Positions 57,991-64,000 of a stretch of DNA of 64,000 nt are shown here, one piece after another. The stretch's first letter is position 1. Every line of letters begins with the position of its first letter. The position numbers and the translations under genes are program-made. The DNA lies in NCBI GenBank assembly GCA_014529385.2, contig CM043958.1, positions 122,850,817 to 122,914,816 of the forward strand, given 5' to 3'. The notes beneath the pieces were generated by a model. It was not told the DNA's origin. It saw only the letters and a list, made by a program, of their open reading frames with translations, and did no database searches. Source of the stretch: Adiantum capillus-veneris (taxonomy: Eukaryota; Streptophyta; Polypodiopsida; Polypodiales; Pteridaceae).

Positions 57991-58528
57991 CAAGACCATG
58001 TCTCTTGAGTGTTTTATATTTTAACAGTAGTTTGGAAACCTAACATGACATAAAAGCATCTTTTTATGTGAAATTATTCAAAATATTCCATAGTATGCTA
58101 ATGGTAGACACAATTATAAGATACTCAAACTACTTGTATGAAAACCTGGCTTCCATAATGTGGGCCTTTATTATCTCTTGAAGATTTGTCAACACACGCT
58201 CAGATAAAACAATCTCAATGAAATTTTAGATCAGATCAGTCCCAGCTAGGGGCACCCTTCATTGGGCACCCAAGGGGGTAGCCCTTTGAGGCCAGGCAGC
58301 TAGCAGGCATAGGAGGGACAACCCAACGGCCAACACCCTCACCTATGTTTTTGGCGCAGTTGGCTGTTAGCAAAGGAGGAGCAGCCCAACATTTTCCTTG
58401 GGTAGTAGGAATGGTGCTCAGAGTTCATCTCAATGGTGCAATACCACTTTAGGGCATCCTTTCACAGGCTTTGTGTCCATGCAGTAGCCAATCTCCTCGA
58501 TCAAGATCTAGATCCACATCTAGATCTA
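57991..58528. mobile_element. Left end region of a TTAA/TIR element
   Basis: TTAACAGTAGTTTGGAAACC begins at 58021, followed by CTAACATGACATAAAAGC. This is the same plan as the element at 10211 (TTAA, CAC/GTAG…TGG.AACC, then CTAACA..GACATAAAAG). Sequence 58033-58240 recurs almost unchanged at 63811-64000. A matching right end with TTAA is at 63640-63784. Confidence 0.6.
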
Positions 58529-59023
58529 GCCTAGAGGAGATGCACCAGATCTATGCTCTCATAGCATGTTGGAGGTGATGCACATGTTGAGGCCGTATCA
58601 GTGGTATCGTGTGCAGGAGAAATTGGCAATGTCAGTAGCAGTCACAGTTGTGTGTGTCCTCACATGTTGAGGTTGTATCAGTGGTCTCGTGTGCAAGAGA
58701 AATTAGCAATGTCAGTAGTAGCAGTCATAGTTGTGTGTGTCCTCGGGTCTGTCCATTGGCATGTCATTTTTATGTTGGACCACCCTTGGTCACTTGTATG
58801 AGTAGATTGTTATCAGCATGGAGAGACTTTCCCAGAACCCTCTCTCTCTCTCTCTCTCATTCTCAGATGTCGTGTCTCATTCTACCTATGTGATCTCTTT
58901 TCTCCATAAGTGTGTCTTGTTCATATGTTTGAAATTGCAGGTGTTCTAGATCGGAGTCGAGGTACCCATTGGATCACGAGCAAGGTGTTGTCCTCATTGC
59001 ATCTTTTGCTGCCACCTTTCCCA
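58529..59023 (+). repeat. LTR F, second copy, with internal tandem duplication
   Basis: Matches 57543-57990. A block of about 80 bases (ACATGTTGAGG…TGTGTGTCCTC) is tandemly repeated at about 58582-58743. The CT run is short (58840-58858). It ends CCCA at 59023, right before a primer-binding site. Confidence 0.82.
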
Positions 59024-59035
59024 TGGTATCAGAGC
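59024..59035 (+). other. Primer-binding site of element F (initiator Met tRNA)
   Basis: TGGTATCAGAGC directly follows LTR F. Confidence 0.85.
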
Positions 59036-61326
59036 TCTATGGTGTTACGACCACCTGAGTGCTCAAATATGGCTGATCCGGTGCGGTCTTGGACATGATT
59101 AAGAGAGAAGAAACTTGCTGTTATTTTTTTTCTCTCCAAGTTTGGGGCACCTTTGGGTATGTGGAGGCCTTGGATCTTCCTCTACGACTTCCTCGCCTTT
59201 ACCCTTGATTACCCCGACCTCTCTTCACCGAGGGGAACTCAATAAAGACTGCAGGATGTGTAGCAGTGTTGGATTGCCTTATTTATCCCAAATGGAGTCA
59301 TGTGACCATGCTTTCTAGCAAGGAGAGCAAGCATGCGGTTGTTGGATCCAGAGGGGGACTCATTTTTGGCTTCTTCTTCAGAGAGAAGTGTTTGGACAAC
59401 AGTAGGATCTTCTTCATCCCTTTTGGAGGAGCTTTCTATCATTGTGTTTTCTTTGAGAAGATGGATTGGCGAATTTGCTTTGCCTTTTGCAAATGCACGT
59501 CTTTCTTGTAACTGTCGACGGAGCTTCCTATCCCTTAGGTAGCAAGTTGATGATTCAGTTGCACTTTTGTTCCAGATTGTGGATTATAGATGACAGAGTG
59601 GGATTTCTTCCCGACCTGAAGCAGGGGATGTTCCATGATTATTTATTTTCCATCTATGGATGGAAGTTCCAGTTCAGCTTCAGTAGACTCTTGTTTATCC
59701 GGTATGCAGCAGTTCAGGTACATGTTCCAGTGCATGTGTTGGAGTTGGCTTTGACTTCTACCTCCATAACCACTTCTTGTTTGATCATTTGACTTGCTTA
59801 GGATGAGGTGTAGAAGTGGAGCATGTGGTGCCATACCCTTAGCCAACAATGAAAATAGTATGAGGAGGTTATGTTGGAGTATGGGCCCTTCCTTTCTCCA
59901 TGTTTTCTCCTTTCCCCAGTAGTAGTGTGGCCCTACAGATTTGGCCATTTCCTTGTCCTCTTGTGAGCTTGTCAGTATTAGTTGTGGGATAGTTTATGAT
60001 CCTTGTCAGCTAACCTACACTAGTTTTGGGACAGGTTTACAACCCTTTATGGACAGTTTTTCTTGATGATCGACGACAAATTTGTCGAGATCCTTTGGAT
60101 GACATGTTTGCACAGGGTGTCGGTAGTTAGTGGGGACATCTAGTTCCTACTCTCACAATCAACAACATTTGGATGCTTCTTCCGTACATCCCTTTGGAGA
60201 GATCCAACCTTGGGAGCAGCCCTTCTTCAAGTGTGCAGATAGCACGTTCTTCCCTTGCAATTTTGTGCCTAGTTTTCTGGCATGCTACAAATCAGCCCCA
60301 ACGTTCTTCACGGGCTAGTTCCCCAAGCCGATTCCTTTACTCTCGGTTTGAGAATGGAGTTATGTTGTGTATTGGATATTGATTGCACAGTTCAGTTGTG
60401 GGAACTATATTCTTTTCAGCACAAGTACAAAGGACAATTTTATGATGAAGATTTTAAGGAAGCAAGTTACAACGGTGGCAATATATGTGCTATTCCGAGT
60501 ATGTATGCAGTTTGGCATATTGTATTGGATTGTATCAACCGGTTTGATCTTGGCAGATGCAGAGATATGGTGCACATTTGGTTTGATCTCAAGGGCGTTT
60601 TCTTGAGTAGCTAGGTCTTTTTGGACCCCGATAGCTTCTTTGGCAAACATGATCCTCAGGTGACGACCTTTCAAGTCTTCCTGTTCTTTGCAATTTGAGT
60701 TTATCGATGGTGTGATTCTCTGGGAGCCTCGAGTTTCATGAGATTTAGGCTTTGCTATTCATTTTCAGAGGAAGCAGTTCTACTCCACGTTGTCTTAGAT
60801 TTCTTTCTGGTGGTACTTATTCTCTTTCCCAGGATTGAGCGGGAGGGGGACTTCCTATCTTAGTGTGAGCTCTCAGGTTTAGCTCTTGAGCTTTCAGTGT
60901 CACTGTTTGCTCTATTCCAACGTGGGTTGAGTCACTTGTTACCTCAGAGCGTACTTTTGAGGATACTTATCTTTCAGAGAGGGCTTCCGGGTTATTATCT
61001 TTAATCGACTAACGATGCTCCATTCAGCGGAGTACCACAAAAGGTGTCTTTCAATCCTAGGTTTCCCTTGCCCATTTCTTGAGGTTTTGGATGATGTGAT
61101 GGAGCCCACAATGCAGTTGTTATCTTGGCCGATGTTTTTCCTTAGTTATTTTGGTGGTTGCCTTGTCTTTCGGATTTGTGGTGTGATGGTTGCTCTTCAA
61201 AGTGCACGGGAGCAGTAGTTCCTATGCCTCATCTTCTAGATTGATCCCTTGGAGACTGTACCATACAAGAAACACCTACTTCCCTTATCCTTAGATTGGC
61301 ATGTTACCTTTTGTACATATGGATAC
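59036..61326 (+). other. Interior of element F, no recognisable gag-pol
   Basis: About 2.3 kb downstream of the primer site. A short frame starts MADPVRSWT at about 59072, resembling a copia gag opening, but stops at once. Longer open frames (60282-60614 plus) show no known domain. It is either heavily decayed or a non-autonomous retroelement. Confidence 0.4.
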
Positions 61327-61730
61327 ACTACAACAAAAACAGGTGTTATCGACGCATATATCGACACTGCCCGTCGCTATACCCGTCGCTGTGAAACCAG
61401 TCGCTATTAGCGACGCGGATAGCTACGCTCATAGCGACGACCATAGCAGAATTTTTTTTTCTTGGGCAGAGGGCAGGTAGCCTGGCCTGTGCCCAGTTAA
61501 AAGATGGACACAGCCACAACCAGACTTTCTGCCCTCTGCCCAAGAAAGCGAGCAGCACCAAAATAGCAACCATGCTCCCGCGCGCAGAAATTTTGGCAGA
61601 GTTCCCTTTGTTTTTACATAAACTTTTCAAAAAAAACCATATCATGTATACGCCTCCTACATGCTATCCATGTAGGATCTCACATGAGATTTAAGGCCAA
61701 TGAAAGACAACCGTACCAACTGAAAAGCAT

Positions 61731-61930
61731 AGCCATAACTTAAAAGCATAACCATAACGAACCATAACCATAACTTAAAACCATAACCGGCTATAACCAC
61801 TTTGATCAAAACCATAATGCAGATAACCATAACTATAAACAAAATTAACAATAACCATAAGCTTAACCAGAAAGAGAAACAATAACTGTCTATACAATGA
61901 CAATGACAATAATCATAACCATAAGGGAAA
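61731..61930. repeat. Degenerate CATAAC/ACCATAA repeat
   Basis: More than a dozen imperfect copies of (AC)CATAA(C) between about 61731 and 61925, inside the CACTA element. No function is evident. Confidence 0.75.
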
Positions 61931-62490
61931 CAATAACTGTCTGAACACTAACTGTTTGTACAAAAAAGAGACACAGAAGCGTGTCTGTGTCTCACAAAGC
62001 ATATAGATGAAATCTGGTCCACTAATGACTAGGCGTCGCACCCTGCACATAGGACAACTCACAAAATTAGTATTGATATTACTTCACATATACTGACTTA
62101 ATTAAATCAACTCACACATATTAACGTCTCACCTCAAGCGATCAGTGAGATTGTAAGGCCTCCCGTCTACAGGCTCTCCTGAAGCTTCAAGATCATTCAG
62201 TACTTCATAGATACCTCTGCGATATCCATCTGACTCCTCCTCGCGTGATGGAGCTCGATGCATCGCAAGATTCTACGTTTATACAAAAATCAAAGTAATA
62301 AGAATACATGATTCATCGCGTTTTAAAAAACGCCATAGTTAAGATTGGATTAGAAACTCACAAACTCATAGCGGAAGGTGTCGAAGCCTCCGCTGCGAAG
62401 ATGAGATGTCCCCCTAGTCATCTGTCGTACCTACGCGGCCTCACGCTGCTATCTGAACCGCGTGGCCGCTGTCCGCTCATCCTCCCTGAT

Positions 62491-62910
62491 CTACAGCCAC
62501 GTCTCGTGTGGGATGCCCGAAGGATTCGGCGAGCCGGTCCTGAAAGCCTTCCGAGCTGCATCTCGTCGATGTTTGATGGTGTCCCGTGAAACACCCTTGA
62601 TCCACCGCGCCGAAACAACGGAAGAACCCGGAGCAGGCTGGTACTCTGTCAGGATGGTCTCCACTATGTAAGTGACTTTTTCCTTGTCTTGCTGATCCCA
62701 AGAAGTCAGAATGCTAGTCGAAAACTGCAGCTCCATGAGCTGGCGAATCCGCTGTCGCATCTCAGTCCCGACTCTATCCATGTCAACAGAACCATCTCCT
62801 CGTACAGTATAGAGCTTGGAGGCACTAGGATCGTGTGCCCCCCAAGGTGTCCGAGGTGTGCCAAGAGGTGTGTCGAGAGGTGTGCCTGGGTAAGACGGGG
62901 GTCATGAGCG
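62491..62910 (-). pseudogene. CACTA-associated second ORF (TnpA/Transposase_24-like)
   Basis: Minus frame with a Pro/Thr-rich lead (TPLDTPLGTPRTPWGAHDP), then MDRVGTEMRQRIRQLMELQF and SWDQQDKEKVTYIVETILTE. It ends …WIKGVSRDTIKHRRDAARKA. Basic, Trp-containing helical segments of this kind occur in the DNA-binding accessory protein of CACTA elements. The family match is tentative. The annotated Met start at 62781 may be internal. Confidence 0.4.
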
Positions 62911-62999
62911 AGGAGGGGTCGAAGCATCTGTGGACCCTCCTCCACAGCAACCACCACCTCCACCTCACGATCGCCGAGCAATAACCTGTTTAAGCCACA

Positions 63000-63357
63000 T
63001 TAAATTAAAAAGCTCTCCGAGCACATCACCGTTGCAATCGAAAAATCTCTTTTGTAAATTACATACCTAAACAAAGCAGTGACGCTTGCATCTGACCACC
63101 CGTACACTGACTGAAGATTCAAAAACGCGAGACAAGTACGAAGCACAGATATTTTGGCGCCTTCATAGATTGGTTGACGTGCCAACTTCCTCAACATGTC
63201 TTCAGGAGATAGGCGCACGGCTTCTGGTGCTGCTTCGGTCGCGTTCTCCTCGCTTGTCTGGAAGAAGGCATCCAGCATCTCCTCCATGCCGTCGTCTTCT
63301 GTCTGTAAGCCCTTTTCTGCTTTCATTCGTGGCTCTATATTGATCGGACCTTCACGC

Positions 63358-63426
<69 letters not shown>

Positions 63427-63524
63427 GATGTAGGTGCTATGTCGCGAAAATCAATGCCCGTTCCGTAGGAGTCGTATCGCAGATTTTGTACGGTTTCTCT
63501 AGCAAACTCTCCGTACTCGTGCAC
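63000..63524 (-). pseudogene. CACTA Tnp2-like transposase, N-terminal exon
   Basis: The minus frame contains the Tnp2 N-terminal pattern: an acidic stretch (DGMEEMLDAFFQTSEEN), then LARQPIYEGAKISVLRTCLA and LQSVYGWSDASVTALF. A plausible donor AG|GTATGT lies at about 63070. The part from about 63362 to 63421 is a CT microsatellite read as an Arg-Glu run and lies between an N-terminal piece and this domain. The catalytic domain is not found downstream, so the gene is truncated. Confidence 0.6.
63362..63421. repeat. (CT)n microsatellite
   Basis: 60 bases of uninterrupted CT inside the transposase fragment. Confidence 0.97.
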
Positions 63525-63599
63525 ATCTCATTACATATCCTATGCTTGCGCAGGATTCAAAACATTTTAGGGCCAAAATATTTCACCCTTGTAACCTGG

Positions 63600-63784
63600 T
63601 GTTTCACCACAAAAAGTTAAGTCTAATGATAGACGCGCCGAAATGCGTTTCATGGTGACCATGCTCATAAGAGAACTTTGTGGATGCAAAACACTTCAAA
63701 ACTCAATTTGAATTCTTTGAATGATTCTAGGTAATTGCTTGGTTAAGAGGAAATAAGAGTGTCCCATTACCAATCTAGTGTTAA
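63600..63784. mobile_element. Right end of a TTAA/TIR element
   Basis: Ends CCAATCTAGTG followed by TTAA (63781-63784), and inside it has AATAAGAGTGTCCCATTAC. It is homologous over some 120 bases to the right end of the 10211-11580 element (GCTCATAAG..AACTTTGTGGAT … CTAGTG TTAA). Confidence 0.7.
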
Positions 63785-63806
63785 ATTTTTTTCCTTAGGC
63801 TAATAA

Positions 63807-64000
63807 AACCTAACATGACATAAAAGCATCTTTTCATGTGAAATTGTTCAAAACATTCCATATTATGCTAATGGTAGACACAATTATAAGATACTCAAAC
63901 TGCTTGTATGAAAACCTGGCTTCCATAATGTGGGCCTTTATCATCTCTTGAAGATTTGTCAACACATGCTCACATAAAACAATCTCAATGAAATTTTTGT
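63807..64000. mobile_element. Second left-end copy of the TTAA/TIR family (runs off the window)
   Basis: From AAACCTAACATGACATAAAAGC it repeats 58033-58240 with few changes. The terminal TTAA and first bases are not preserved (…TTAAATTTTTTTCC… lies just before). Confidence 0.65.

Larger units (their letters stand above)
61327..63540 (-). mobile_element. CACTA element, one end and transposase gene fragments
   Basis: Begins CACTACAACAAAAACAG at 61327, the CACTA terminal motif, followed within 120 bases by many CGTCGCTAT/AGCGACG subterminal units. Minus-strand gene pieces for a Tnp2-like transposase (63000-63524) and a second protein (62491-62910) lie inside. The other terminus was not found: sequence from about 63600 belongs to a TTAA/TIR element end. 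Confidence 0.7.

Noticed and set aside
59239-60614. Several open frames in the interior of element F
   Set aside because: No gag, RT, integrase or other motif is visible and the frames overlap on both strands.

Overview
The window is repeat-dominated nuclear DNA of a land plant. The evidence is a two-exon plant AGC-VIII protein kinase (DFD in place of DFG, plant GT-AG intron), several plant-type Ty1/copia and Ty3/gypsy retrotransposons (Tat-type with a second RNase H; chromodomain-bearing chromovirus), a CACTA element, a LINE, and long GA/CT and CA/GT microsatellites. A piggyBac-type transposase relic and a Penelope-like reverse transcriptase relic are unusual for flowering plants and hint at a spore-bearing plant such as a fern, but this is an inference and no species can be named from the sequence.

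Layout. 1-20461: the 3' part of a plus-strand LTR element ('G': unknown broken ORF, coiled coil, purine tract, LTR start at 13601) is interrupted by three insertions: a Tat-type gypsy (1045-9822, TSD ACGG), a TTAA-flanked 15-bp-TIR element (10211-11580), and a complete minus-strand copia element (14999-20456, TSD TATAG). 20457-25492: Penelope-like RT relic, poly-C and microsatellites, one CACTA end, and a chromovirus pol tail with its 3' LTR. 25493-35557: AT-rich non-coding DNA with a rearranged gypsy relic (27.2-29.0 kb), LTR-like ends, a LINE relic (32.2-33.3 kb) and a 144-bp hairpin. 35558-37981: the only convincing host gene, an AGC-VIII kinase on the minus strand. 38-41 kb: microsatellite and a gypsy integrase relic. 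41.2-43.9 kb: piggyBac-type transposase relic. 44.2-57.5 kb: two chromovirus copies (E1 minus, E2 plus, E2 inside the gag of E1), later rearranged by an inversion that split the E2 pol gene and the E1 LTR at matching points. 57.5-64 kb: a duplicated LTR with a tRNA-iMet primer site, a CACTA element with transposase fragments, and more TTAA/TIR ends.

The mobile elements are mostly dead: gag-pol frames are interrupted by stops and frameshifts, and only the 850-codon E2 pol fragment and the kinase read cleanly. The most interesting material is the TTAA/TIR family together with the piggyBac-type transposase, the Penelope-like fragment, and the inversion that can be rebuilt from the LTR and pol halves.
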